From the NCBI GenBank assembly GCA_021603905.1, contig BQIU01000010.1, positions 1-64,000 of the forward strand: 64,000 nucleotides of DNA. Reading direction: 5' to 3'. Shown here piece after piece: positions 35,523-44,544 of the stretch. The position numbers were made by a program, and so were the translations under genes. The notes beneath the pieces are model-generated. The model was not told where the DNA came from and ran no database searches. It worked only from the letters and a program-made list of their open reading frames with translations. How positions within the stretch are numbered: position 1 is the stretch's first letter; the number at the start of each line of letters is the position of its first letter. The DNA comes from Nitrospirales bacterium (lineage in GTDB: Bacteria; Nitrospirota; Nitrospiria; Nitrospirales; UBA8639).

Positions 35523-36584
35523 GTGAGAATCGCTATGCATACGAGCGTCAGGGATATTCGCCAAAATCGAAAAGCCTCGGTTCAAGAAGCGAGGGAGTCC
35601 AATAGGCTTCTGGTCTCGAGCGTCATTATTTTTCTGAATGCAGAGAAATTTATTGAGGAGGCGGTTGAGAGCGTGTTCTGTCAGACCTATAAGAACTGGG
35701 AACTTATTTTAGTGGACGACGGCTCAACCGACTACAGCACAGATATTGCTCAGAGGTATGTTGCACATTATCCCAATAAAGTGCGCTATGTAGAGCACCA
35801 GGACCACCAAAATCGAGGCATGAGTGCATCACGAAATCTCGGCGTTCATCATTCCATAGGCGATTATATCGCTTTTCTGGATGCGGATGATATTTGGCTC
35901 TCGCATAAACTGGAGCGGCAACTAGAAATATTAGAAACTCATCAGGAAGTCGCAGCGGCGTTTAGCCCGTGGCAGGAGTGGCTGAGTTGTGTCGAGAATG
36001 ATCATGCTCCAGATCTTGTCCAGAATCTTGGCGTCGAACCCAATAGCGTCATTCAGCCGGCCCAATTGGTGCCCCTTTGGTTGAAAGGGGATTCTGCTAT
36101 ACCAGGGCATTGTGGTTCCTTGTGGCGTCGAAGGGTTATTCTTCATGCTGGTGGATTTGATGATTCGTTCCGGGACTATTACGAAGATCTGGTTCTTCTG
36201 ATCAAAGTCCATTTGGAAGCCCCCGTCTACGTAGGGGGAGAATGCTTAAGTAAGTATCGACAACATGAAGGGTCTAGCTGTGCCCTCATGGAAAAGTCTG
36301 GAAAAGATCGTGAGGCTAAACTGAAATTTTACCAGTGGCTAGAGGACTATCTCAGAAAGAAGAATATCCACGAAAAAACGATTTGGGAAAGTCTTCAAAT
36401 GCAACTCTTTCCTTATCGTCGGCCAACCCTTCACCGTTTTGTTCAATTCATTCTACATGCCAAAAGGCAATGGAACACATTGTTGGCCGGGCTCGCTCGA
36501 AAATTCTTACCCGTTTGGGCTTACCATTGGTTAAAAACACAATGGCATTATAGGAAAACCTCAGAAGCTTTGAAGTCAGAGTAA
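35523..36584 (+). CDS. Family 2 glycosyltransferase
   Basis: A 353-aa GT-A enzyme. The nucleotide-sugar site starts SSVIIFLNAEKFIEEAVESV, followed by ELILVDDGSTDYST (first Asp pair), GMSASRNLGVHHSIGDYIAFLDADDIW (DxD motif) and acceptor region GGFDDSFRDYYEDLVLLIKV (catalytic ED). There is no membrane domain. It is a close paralogue of the N-terminal half of the 597-aa fusion at 38020. The start is GTG 35523 or ATG 35535. Confidence 0.9.
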   Translation: MRIAMHTSVRDIRQNRKASVQEARESNRLLVSSVIIFLNAEKFIEEAVESVFCQTYKNWELILVDDGSTDYSTDIAQRYVAHYPNKVRYVEHQDHQNRGMSASRNLGVHHSIGDYIAFLDADDIWLSHKLERQLEILETHQEVAAAFSPWQEWLSCVENDHAPDLVQNLGVEPNSVIQPAQLVPLWLKGDSAIPGHCGSLWRRRVILHAGGFDDSFRDYYEDLVLLIKVHLEAPVYVGGECLSKYRQHEGSSCALMEKSGKDREAKLKFYQWLEDYLRKKNIHEKTIWESLQMQLFPYRRPTLHRFVQFILHAKRQWNTLLAGLARKFLPVWAYHWLKTQWHYRKTSEALKSE

Positions 36585-36741
36585 TTTTTAGTTGGTGACC
36601 GTACAAGGTCTTCACCTATTCCCGTTTAAAAGGAACACGTTTACTTCGAATTCCTCCTTCACTCCGGCATTGATCGCCCTTCATATACGGGCTTCTTCCC
36701 CAACCTGTTGACGTCTCTACAGGTTCTTTGAAACATTGAGA

Positions 36742-37983
36742 ATGCTTTTTATTACAGAGGAATATCCCCCATTAGAAGAAGGATGTGGGGGGGTTGCCTC
36801 CTACGTGGCCTCGATAGCTCCCATGCTGGCATCTCGTGGGCATGAAGTCCATGTATTATCGTGTATGGGGAAGCAATCTCACCGAGATTACTTTGAGCGT
36901 GGTGTGGCAGTTCATCGACGGGGCGTCGTGAGCATTCCAGGCTTGCGACAACTGAAAAAAATATTAAAAATGCCTATGACATGTGAAGCGGTTCGTGCGG
37001 GAATCTCTAACTTTATTGAGTGTCGGCGGTTGGGAATTGAATTCGATGTGATTGAATATCCAGACCTTGGAGCCGAAGGGTGGATGTTTGCCTTGAGACA
37101 TCATTCGCCACTCGTCGCCCATCTCCACCTACCCATTCCCATTTGGTTGTCCACAGAAGAAATCGAAGAAAATCCCCGTGACTTCCGTTGGACATCCTTC
37201 TTTGAACGGATCGCAATACGGCGGGCTGAGGTTGTGACTTCTCCTTCAAGACTTCTCGTGAAACGGATGACAGAGCTGAATTGGTTTCAAGGGAAGAATC
37301 CTCAAATTATTTCTCAGTTTCTTCATTGGCCGGACTGGAGTCCTACACGTTCGATTCGTGATTCACCACCGACGGTGCTGTTCCTCTCATGGTTGGGAAA
37401 GAATAAGGCTCCAGAAGTATTAGTCGAAGCCATCGGCATCGTTCGGAAAAAACATCCTGAGGCTCATGTCGTCTTTGCGGGAGTCAGCCTTGGTACTCGA
37501 GAAGGTCTTCCGTATGTAGACTGGATAAAAAAAACGGCCTCCGATCTCAATGGCTGTCAATTTGTTGGATATGTTCCCCATCAGGAAGTGATCCACCTAA
37601 TTTCTTCATGTCGAGTGTTGGCGATGCCTTCTTGGTTTGAAAATTTCCCCATCGCAGCCTTAGAGGCCATGGCAGGAGGGCGGCCAGTCGTCGTGACTGC
37701 GACAACAGGGATCGCGGACTTCATAAAAACCGAAAAGGCGGGAAGTATCGTTCCTCCTGGTGATGCTGATGCCTTAGCCGAAGCGCTATTGCCTTATCTT
37801 CGGGATGCCGAATATGCCGCAGAAATCGGAGCGAATGCTCAGCGAGCCGTTCGAAATTTTCTCTCTCCGCAAAAAATACTAGAACAACGTGAAGCGGTCT
37901 ATCAACACGCAATTGATAGTTTTCGAGCAAAAAAAGTCACGCGATTATGTGGGTTTCAATTGTGGAATCAGGGAAATGCATGA
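36742..37983 (+). CDS. Family 4 glycosyltransferase
   Basis: A 413-aa GT-B enzyme. The N-terminal lobe begins MLFITEEYPPLEEGCGGVASYVASIAPMLASRGHEVHVLS. The C-terminal donor lobe has PPTVLFLSWLGKNKAPEVLVEAI, the FVGYVPHQEVIHLISSCRVLAMPSWFENFPIAALEAMAGGRPVV stretch with the EX7E motif, and the PPGDADALAEAL loop. ATG 36742 is used instead of the TTG at 36736. It lies between two paralogous GT2 genes. Confidence 0.9.
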   Translation: MLFITEEYPPLEEGCGGVASYVASIAPMLASRGHEVHVLSCMGKQSHRDYFERGVAVHRRGVVSIPGLRQLKKILKMPMTCEAVRAGISNFIECRRLGIEFDVIEYPDLGAEGWMFALRHHSPLVAHLHLPIPIWLSTEEIEENPRDFRWTSFFERIAIRRAEVVTSPSRLLVKRMTELNWFQGKNPQIISQFLHWPDWSPTRSIRDSPPTVLFLSWLGKNKAPEVLVEAIGIVRKKHPEAHVVFAGVSLGTREGLPYVDWIKKTASDLNGCQFVGYVPHQEVIHLISSCRVLAMPSWFENFPIAALEAMAGGRPVVVTATTGIADFIKTEKAGSIVPPGDADALAEALLPYLRDAEYAAEIGANAQRAVRNFLSPQKILEQREAVYQHAIDSFRAKKVTRLCGFQLWNQGNA

Positions 37984-38019
37984 GACACAACCACCTGTAG
38001 CGAGTCTTTTGAACGTGTT

Positions 38020-39813
38020 ATGGATAGGCGAACTCCTCTTACGACAGACTATGTCGAGCGGACGTCAGTTAATTTAGGTCGAGACGATACGCGTGAGATA
38101 GTGAATAACACGACGCCACCGTTAACCCAGGAAGTCAGCTCGAATGAATTGAATGGGACTGAGCAAGAATGCATTGTGGTGCGGGCTCTCGTTTCCAGTA
38201 TCATTATCTTTCTGAATGAGGAAAAGTTCATTCAGGAAGCCATTGAGAGTGTGATCGATCAGACATACAGCCACTGGGAAATTGTATTGGTGGATGATGG
38301 TTCGACTGATGCCAGTACTGAAATTGCTGAGCACTATGTTGAACGATTTCCTGAAAAAATTCGGTATTTCGAACATCCTGGCCATGAAAATCGCGGTATG
38401 AGTGCGTCCCGCAATCTCGGCGTCTGTCATGCAAAAGGGGAATATATAGCGTTTCTGGATGCGGATGATGTGTGGTTGCCGCATAAGCTTGAGAGCCAGG
38501 TCAAAATATTAGAGAAATATCCAGAGGCTGCTTTGGTTTTTGGTCCCTGGCAGTCTTGGTATAGCTGGAGAGATGATGGTGAGCACACTGATTGGATACA
38601 AAACCTGCATGTGGCATCAAATAGGCTTGTTCACCCTCCAGGACTCATACCTATCTGGATAAAGAACGAAGAAGCCATACCTGGCCATTGTGCGACTTTG
38701 TTGCGGCACAGTGTATTCCAAAAAGTGGGTAATTTTGAGGAGGATTTCCGAGACATGTACGAGGATGCCGTATGGCTCTCAAAGGTCTGTCTTGAAACTC
38801 CCGTGTTTGTCGAGACCGAATGGCGAAGTCGATATCGTCAACATTCCGAACGGAGTTGTGAAAAAGTACTCAGATTAGGGCAAATGGGAGAAGCGCGTCT
38901 CATCTTCCTGAAATGGTTGGCGGCCTATGTGACAAGGAGACAAAAGGATAATGAGAAAGAAAAAGAAGTTGGCAAGATTCTTCAGCAAGTGTTATGGCCT
39001 CACGCTCATCCGATTCTCAACTTTGGACTCCGATTCACCAGACAGCCAACAAAAGAGGTGCAGAGGCTTATAAAGCGAAGTGTTCAAGCTGTCTTATCGG
39101 TAGAGGCGCGTCGCTGGTTTCGAACTCAGTTGAATCGTTATAAGTGTTGGCAATTGGTGGGGAAGGGACGGTTAGGAGGCCTCGTGCCCATCAGACGAAA
39201 CTTTGGATTAGGGCAAGGCCAGTGTATCGATCGCTACTACATTGAACTCTTTTTAACGCGTCATGCGATGGACATCCATGGGCATGTTCTTGAAATTCAG
39301 GAGAATACCTATACGCATCAGTTTGGTGGTGATCGAGTCACGCAATCCGATGTGCTCCATGTAACAAAAGATAATCCTCAGGCAACGATTATCAGTGACT
39401 TGGCCCGAGCTGACCATATCCCTTCCGAAACCTTCGATTGTGTCATTCTGACCCAGACTCTTCAGTTTATCTATGACATTGTGGCAGCAATTCGGACGTG
39501 TTATCGCGTTTTGAAGCCGGGAGGAGTGTTGTTGGCCACCCTACCAGGCATTCAACAAATTGATCACTCCGGCCAAAATTCCTACGACGAATTCTGGCGC
39601 TTTACGACTCGGGCAGCCCAGCAGCTGTTCAATGAGGTCTTTCCCGAGCATGGTATTACGGTCCAGGCTTACGGAAATGTGTTGGCCACGACAGCCTTTC
39701 TGCACGGACTTGTGCGGGAGGAATTAAGTCAGGAGCAGTTGGATTACCGAGATAAGGACTATGAGATGACCGTTACGGTACGAGCTCGAAAACCTCAGGA
39801 GTCACCGGCATGA
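38020..39813 (+). CDS. Fusion of family 2 glycosyltransferase and methyltransferase
   Basis: A 597-aa bifunctional protein. Residues about 55-290 are a GT2 domain nearly parallel to the 35523 gene (SSIIIFLNEEKFIQEAIESV, VLVDDGSTDAST, GMSASRNLGV, FLDADDVW, GNFEEDFRDMYEDAVWLSK). Residues about 400-590 form a class I methyltransferase of the Methyltransf_11 type (GHVLEIQENTYTHQFGG as a degenerate motif I, FDCVILTQTLQFIYD, CYRVLKPGGVLLATLPGI). The protein may add a sugar and then methylate it. The stop overlaps the next gene's ATG (ATGA), so translation is coupled to the deacetylase. Confidence 0.9.
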   Translation: MDRRTPLTTDYVERTSVNLGRDDTREIVNNTTPPLTQEVSSNELNGTEQECIVVRALVSSIIIFLNEEKFIQEAIESVIDQTYSHWEIVLVDDGSTDASTEIAEHYVERFPEKIRYFEHPGHENRGMSASRNLGVCHAKGEYIAFLDADDVWLPHKLESQVKILEKYPEAALVFGPWQSWYSWRDDGEHTDWIQNLHVASNRLVHPPGLIPIWIKNEEAIPGHCATLLRHSVFQKVGNFEEDFRDMYEDAVWLSKVCLETPVFVETEWRSRYRQHSERSCEKVLRLGQMGEARLIFLKWLAAYVTRRQKDNEKEKEVGKILQQVLWPHAHPILNFGLRFTRQPTKEVQRLIKRSVQAVLSVEARRWFRTQLNRYKCWQLVGKGRLGGLVPIRRNFGLGQGQCIDRYYIELFLTRHAMDIHGHVLEIQENTYTHQFGGDRVTQSDVLHVTKDNPQATIISDLARADHIPSETFDCVILTQTLQFIYDIVAAIRTCYRVLKPGGVLLATLPGIQQIDHSGQNSYDEFWRFTTRAAQQLFNEVFPEHGITVQAYGNVLATTAFLHGLVREELSQEQLDYRDKDYEMTVTVRARKPQESPA

Positions 39814-40850
39814 GAGTGCGCGGGTTAGGTCGTGTGAAGCGGTACGTACGGCGAATGACGGCGCCGTTTCGATCGCAGGCCGTCATTCTCATGTACCATC
39901 GAATATTTGAAGCTTCACTCGATCCATGGGAACTCTGTGTGAGTCCTCAAAATTTCTCTGAACATTTAGAACATCTCAGGAGGCATTATCGAGTGTTGAC
40001 CTTACCGCATCTTGTGAGATTATTGAAGACGAGTGAGTTACCAAAACGTGCGGTCGTTCTCACTTTTGATGATGGATATGCAGATAACCTATGGAATGCT
40101 AAACCCCTGTTGGAGCATTTTGACATTCCGGCTACTGTCTTTGTCACGACAGGGTATGTCGGGTTGAACCGTGAGTTTTGGTGGGATGAACTGGAACGAA
40201 TCGTATTGCTGACACCGCAACTCCCCAAGTCTCTAGAGCTGACACTGCAAGGCTCGAGATATACCTGGGAATTGGCTGAGTGGGCAGATCGTCCAGTAAT
40301 CACAGGAAATATGGGCGTGAGCGAGTGGGGGACTCTTTCAAATGGAAAATTGACGTCCCGCCACAAAGCGTATACCGATCTTCATTGCCTTCTGCGCCCA
40401 TTAGCCCATGAGGAGCGACGAACTGCGCTTGCACGGCTCCGCTCAGATATGGGGGTCTCTGGAAATGGACGTTCCACCTACCGACCCCTGACCCTTGAAG
40501 AAATTCCTAAGTTAGCTAATGGGAGTCTTGTCGAAATTGGGTCGCATACCGTGACTCATCCGGTTCTGTCGGCTCAATCGATGACAATACAACGGCAGGA
40601 AATGGTAGAGAGTAAACGGAGTTTGGAAAAAGTCCTTGGCCGACCGGTGACAACTTTTTGTTATCCCTATGGAGATGTAAATAAAACAGCTGTTGAGCTA
40701 CCCAACGAAGTTGGTTTTGACGCTGCGTGTACGACAGGGGGTCGCACGGTGACCTCAGGCGTAAACCCTTGTCTGCTCCCACGGACTTTTGTTGGTAACT
40801 GGAACGGAGAAGAGTTTGCCAAGCGGTTGTCGAAAATCTTTACCCAATGA
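39810..40850 (+). CDS. Polysaccharide deacetylase (NodB/CE4 family)
   Basis: A 346-aa metal-dependent de-N-acetylase. Motif 1 VVLTFDDGYADNLWNA supplies the catalytic Asp and a metal Asp. Motif 2 EIGSHTVTHPVLS supplies the two metal histidines. Further pieces include AVILMYHRI at the N-terminus, IPATVFVTTGYVG and TFCYPYGDVNKTAVEL. There is no signal peptide, so it acts in the cytoplasm or on a lipid-linked precursor, unless exported by another route. It overlaps the upstream fusion gene by four bases. Confidence 0.9.
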   Translation: MRVRGLGRVKRYVRRMTAPFRSQAVILMYHRIFEASLDPWELCVSPQNFSEHLEHLRRHYRVLTLPHLVRLLKTSELPKRAVVLTFDDGYADNLWNAKPLLEHFDIPATVFVTTGYVGLNREFWWDELERIVLLTPQLPKSLELTLQGSRYTWELAEWADRPVITGNMGVSEWGTLSNGKLTSRHKAYTDLHCLLRPLAHEERRTALARLRSDMGVSGNGRSTYRPLTLEEIPKLANGSLVEIGSHTVTHPVLSAQSMTIQRQEMVESKRSLEKVLGRPVTTFCYPYGDVNKTAVELPNEVGFDAACTTGGRTVTSGVNPCLLPRTFVGNWNGEEFAKRLSKIFTQ

Positions 40851-40893
40851 TGAGTGACTCTCAACGGAGGCTCGAGGAACTGGAGCAATCGGC

Positions 40894-41766
40894 ATGAAAT
40901 TGAGTGTGATTATTCCCTGCTACAACGCGGATCAGACCATTGCGATACAGCTGACGTCTCTCGCTAATCAAGAATGGTCTGAGCCCTGGGAAATCATCGT
41001 GGCTGAGAACGGGTCCACGGATGAATCTCAGAAGATTATTCAACAATTTCAAAATTGCATGTCGAATTTGTCTATGATTGACGCATCTGCCAAGAGAGGT
41101 CAGCCTTATGCATTGAATGAAGGTGCCCGAGCAGCCAAAGGTGAATCCTTGGCGTTTTGCGATGCCGATGATGAAACTGGCTCTGGTTGGGTCAGGGCGA
41201 TCGGCGAGGCGTTGAGCCAGTATGATTTTGTCGCATGTCGCTGGGAGACTCAACGACTCAACTCTGCCTGGGCACAACATTGGCGGCGCAATCCTCAAGC
41301 CGAAAAACTCCAACGAGTATGGTATCCCCCATACCTCTCTCATGCAGGAGGTGGGTCAATCGGGGTCAAAAGAAAGCTGTATGAATCAGTTGGGACGTTT
41401 GATGAATCGTTACCGATCCTGCACGATACGGATTTCTGTTTCAAACTCCAAATGGCTGGCGTCAAACTTCACTTTGTTCCAGATGCGGTGATTCACGTCC
41501 GGTTTCGGGACTCATTGCTAGGCTCCTATCGCCAGTCGCGCGATTATGCGGAATACAATGTGCTCCTTTCCAAACGATATCGTGAGACGAAGGGCGATCT
41601 CTCAACGCTCCAGAGGTGGCGAGATTACTTGAGAGGATGGAAAGGGCTATTGTGTGCCGTCCCAGGGATTCGTGAAAACATTACCCGATTTCAGTGGATG
41701 CAATTCTATGGTCGGCAAATAGGCCGATTACGAGGCACTCTCAAGTATTGGACCCCACCTGTCTGA
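40894..41766 (+). CDS. Family 2 glycosyltransferase
   Basis: A 290-aa GT-A enzyme. It starts MKLSVIIPCYNADQTIAIQL, then IIVAENGSTDES, GQPYALNEGARAAKGESLAFCDADDET (DxD-type motif) and the acceptor loop YESVGTFDESLPILHDTDFCFKLQ. A single short domain without membrane helices. GGAG lies about ten bases before ATG 40894. It lies between the deacetylase and the second Wzt gene. Confidence 0.88.
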   Translation: MKLSVIIPCYNADQTIAIQLTSLANQEWSEPWEIIVAENGSTDESQKIIQQFQNCMSNLSMIDASAKRGQPYALNEGARAAKGESLAFCDADDETGSGWVRAIGEALSQYDFVACRWETQRLNSAWAQHWRRNPQAEKLQRVWYPPYLSHAGGGSIGVKRKLYESVGTFDESLPILHDTDFCFKLQMAGVKLHFVPDAVIHVRFRDSLLGSYRQSRDYAEYNVLLSKRYRETKGDLSTLQRWRDYLRGWKGLLCAVPGIRENITRFQWMQFYGRQIGRLRGTLKYWTPPV

Positions 41767-41833
41767 CCTACGGTTTTCCAGTCTATTTCATGTTTCGAGA
41801 ACCATATTTGTCGATGTTGTATCGCTCAACCTC

Positions 41834-43141
41834 ATGAGTGTTCTTGCCATTAAAGTTGCGTATCTCAGTAAACAGTTCTGTATCAGCGGAAAGCAGGAGC
41901 GGTATAGAGCCCTGCGTGATGTTGTGACTGAAGCAATCGTTTCACCATTTCGGAGAGTAAGAAACCTGGTACGTGGGCAAGCCACAGGAGCGGCTGATCT
42001 CTACAAAGAATTTTGGGCATTGAGGGACGTTTCTTTTCAGGTGGAGCCGGGGGAAGTGGTAGGTTTGATTGGCCCGAATGGGGCCGGCAAAAGCACCTTA
42101 CTCAAAATCCTTACTCGTATTACCGACCCGACACGGGGTTATGCCGAGATTTATGGCAGAGTGGGGTCACTCTTAGAGGTTGGAACAGGCTTTCATCCTG
42201 AACTCACCGGTCGTGAGAATATCTATTTAAATGGTGGAATCTTAGGGATGAGGAAGAGAGAGATTGACCGTAAGTTTGACGAGATTGTCGATTTTGCTGA
42301 GGTTGAGGCATTTATCGATACACCGGTAAAGCATTACTCAAGTGGGATGAATGTCCGTCTTGCCTTTGCGGTAGCTGCCCATCTTGAGCCGGAGATTTTA
42401 CTGGTAGACGAAGTATTGGCCGTTGGTGACAGGCGTTTTCAAAAGAAGTGTGTCAGTAAAATGCAAGACGTTGGCAAGCATGGTCGGACTATTTTTTTTG
42501 TTTCTCACAATATGGCAGCGATTACGAGCTTGTGTAGCCGAGCGATTCTCTTGGAGAAAGGTCAACTCACAAAGGATGGAGACCCTCGGGAAGTCGTGAG
42601 TGCGTACCTCAGCTCGGATGTTGGGACAAAAGCCACACGTGAGTGGAAAGATCCAACAGATGCACCAGGAGGACGAATCGCGCGTTTACGTGCCGTGCGA
42701 GTCCTCACTGAGGACGATCAAATTGCTGATAGTGTAGATATCAGAAGGCCGGTCAAGATTAAGGTGGAGTATGAAGTTCTTCAGTCCGGATTCGAGCTTT
42801 TACCCAATGTTTACTTATGGAATGAAGAGGGAATATGTGCCTTTGGATCTCAGGATCTCGACCCAACCTGGAGGGGTCGTGGTCGTCCGATTGGAAAATA
42901 CATCAGCACCGTGAGGATTCCTGGAAATTTCCTGGCGGATGGCATCATGTTTGTCAACGTCAATCTGAACACCCTTAATCCTTTCCTGCTTCAGTTTCAT
43001 GAAGAAAGCGCAGTTACCTTTCAAGTCATGGACAGTTTTGAGGGTGATTCGGCGCGCGGCGACTATACGGGACGGATGTCAGGAGTCGTCAGGCCTTTCC
43101 TTGAATGGAGTACAAGGTACAGCCGGAACGGAGGAGAATGA
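41834..43141 (+). CDS. Polysaccharide ABC transporter ATPase (Wzt type), copy 2
   Basis: A 435-aa ATPase. The first 245 residues closely follow copy 1 (Walker A GPNGAGKSTLL, LEVGTGFHPELTGRENIYLNGGILG, signature YSSGMNVRLAFAVA, Walker B EILLVDEVLAVGD). The C-terminal domain (about residues 255-430) is of the Wzt carbohydrate-binding type but is clearly different from that of copy 1. A second ATPase with its own glycan-recognition domain, but no second permease, suggests either a shared permease with alternative ATPases or relict duplication after acquisition of a new polymer type. Confidence 0.88.
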   Translation: MSVLAIKVAYLSKQFCISGKQERYRALRDVVTEAIVSPFRRVRNLVRGQATGAADLYKEFWALRDVSFQVEPGEVVGLIGPNGAGKSTLLKILTRITDPTRGYAEIYGRVGSLLEVGTGFHPELTGRENIYLNGGILGMRKREIDRKFDEIVDFAEVEAFIDTPVKHYSSGMNVRLAFAVAAHLEPEILLVDEVLAVGDRRFQKKCVSKMQDVGKHGRTIFFVSHNMAAITSLCSRAILLEKGQLTKDGDPREVVSAYLSSDVGTKATREWKDPTDAPGGRIARLRAVRVLTEDDQIADSVDIRRPVKIKVEYEVLQSGFELLPNVYLWNEEGICAFGSQDLDPTWRGRGRPIGKYISTVRIPGNFLADGIMFVNVNLNTLNPFLLQFHEESAVTFQVMDSFEGDSARGDYTGRMSGVVRPFLEWSTRYSRNGGE

Positions 43142-43195
43142 AAGGGAATTCCCAAGTATCTTATGCCCCCTTTTGTCAACAAGGATAACGCATAA

Positions 43196-44434
43196 ATGAG
43201 AATTGAAAATTTACGGTCAGAAACCATTGACAGAAGAGCACGAATAGCTGCCCAGGTGATTTGGGAGGACTGCGGCCGATCATCATATGAATTGTATTTT
43301 GAAACTCCTGCTGAATTTGCTTCAGACCTATCTTGCAACCCTCACGCCTTTCTCATCGCATGTCTGATTCCCGCTATGCATTATGGAGAAAAACGAGTTG
43401 CAATAGAAGGCAAGATCTGTCCGGAATTACGAGATGGTCTGACAGTTGCCATGAGTTGTCTTCGTCACTGGTATTACTCACCAGACTACAAACTTGTCAG
43501 TATTGATGCAAAAGCGGCATCTACGTGGCCTGCCCCATGTACTCCCAAAAGAGCGGGTTTATTTTTTACTGGGGGGATAGACTCATTTGCTACACTGCGT
43601 TCTAATCTTCTGGGCTACCCATTGGAGCATCCCGGATCCATTAAGGATGCCTTGCTTGTCTATGGACTTGAACTCGATACTTCTGATGCTTTTTCCCACG
43701 TTGTCAATTCGCTTTCAGCTGCCGCAAAAAAAGCTAACATAACCTTGATTCCTGTCTACACAAATCTGTACACGGAATATAGGTGTGAGGATAAAAAAAA
43801 TAAATTTAAGTGCTGGGTAGATGAATTTGAAGGTGCCGCTTTATCGGCCGTTGCGCATGCATTCATAAACCGACTTTCTATGGTATTCATCGCTTCGACT
43901 TTTGATATCCCCAACCTTCATCCTCATGGTTCGCATCCTTTGTTAGACCCAAACTATAGCAGTAGGGACATGCGGATTTGTCATCAAGGTATTAGTCTAT
44001 CACGATTTGCTAAAACCAAGTTAGTTGCTGGTTGGGATATCGCCCTGAAGCATCTCAGGGTATGTAACCAATATCATCGATACCAATCAGGAATGTTGAA
44101 CTGTGGAAAGTGCGAAAAATGTGTGAGAACGATGCTGGCACTGTTGGCATGCGGTGGTCTCAATCAAACCCATGCATTCCCCCATCAGGAGGTTTCTGCA
44201 GAACTACTCAGGATTGCAATAAACATGAACAAAACTACGTTTCCCTTTTATGGAGAATTGTTGCTCCCTCTAGCGGAAAAAGGTTGTCATGATTACGTCC
44301 GTGTAATTGAGGAAAAAATGGCTGAATACCATAAATTTCAACTGACGGACCCTTGGCGAGTAAAAGTCAGAGAGCTAGACAAAAAGTATACGAAAGGACG
44401 GTTTCTCCAGGCTAAAAGAGCCCTCTTTTCATAA
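43196..44434 (+). CDS. PP-loop ATPase (QueC-like) with zinc site, in EPS locus
   Basis: A 412-aa protein. The ATP-pyrophosphatase loop reads GLFFTGGIDSFATL (SGGxDS type, first residue Thr). A cysteine cluster near the C-terminus (CNQY, then LNCGKCEKCVRTMLALLACGG) resembles the zinc site of QueC-like enzymes. Between them is a DIPNLHPHGSHPLLDPNYSS loop and a GISLSRFAKTKLVAG helix. These folds adenylate a carboxylate or carbonyl before amide or nitrile formation, so here it could amidate a uronic acid of the polymer (inference). AAGGA precedes ATG 43196 by about ten bases. The gene looks AT-richer than its neighbours. Confidence 0.75.
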   Translation: MRIENLRSETIDRRARIAAQVIWEDCGRSSYELYFETPAEFASDLSCNPHAFLIACLIPAMHYGEKRVAIEGKICPELRDGLTVAMSCLRHWYYSPDYKLVSIDAKAASTWPAPCTPKRAGLFFTGGIDSFATLRSNLLGYPLEHPGSIKDALLVYGLELDTSDAFSHVVNSLSAAAKKANITLIPVYTNLYTEYRCEDKKNKFKCWVDEFEGAALSAVAHAFINRLSMVFIASTFDIPNLHPHGSHPLLDPNYSSRDMRICHQGISLSRFAKTKLVAGWDIALKHLRVCNQYHRYQSGMLNCGKCEKCVRTMLALLACGGLNQTHAFPHQEVSAELLRIAINMNKTTFPFYGELLLPLAEKGCHDYVRVIEEKMAEYHKFQLTDPWRVKVRELDKKYTKGRFLQAKRALFS

Positions 44435-44544
44435 GGTCTTCCAAACCATTACTTCCTTGGCAGAAAAAACCTCTAGCAACGCAGACTACGTCAATTGTGA
44501 ACAGAGCCTGTATGGTCTTCAACTCGTAGGACTCTGGTAGCCTC

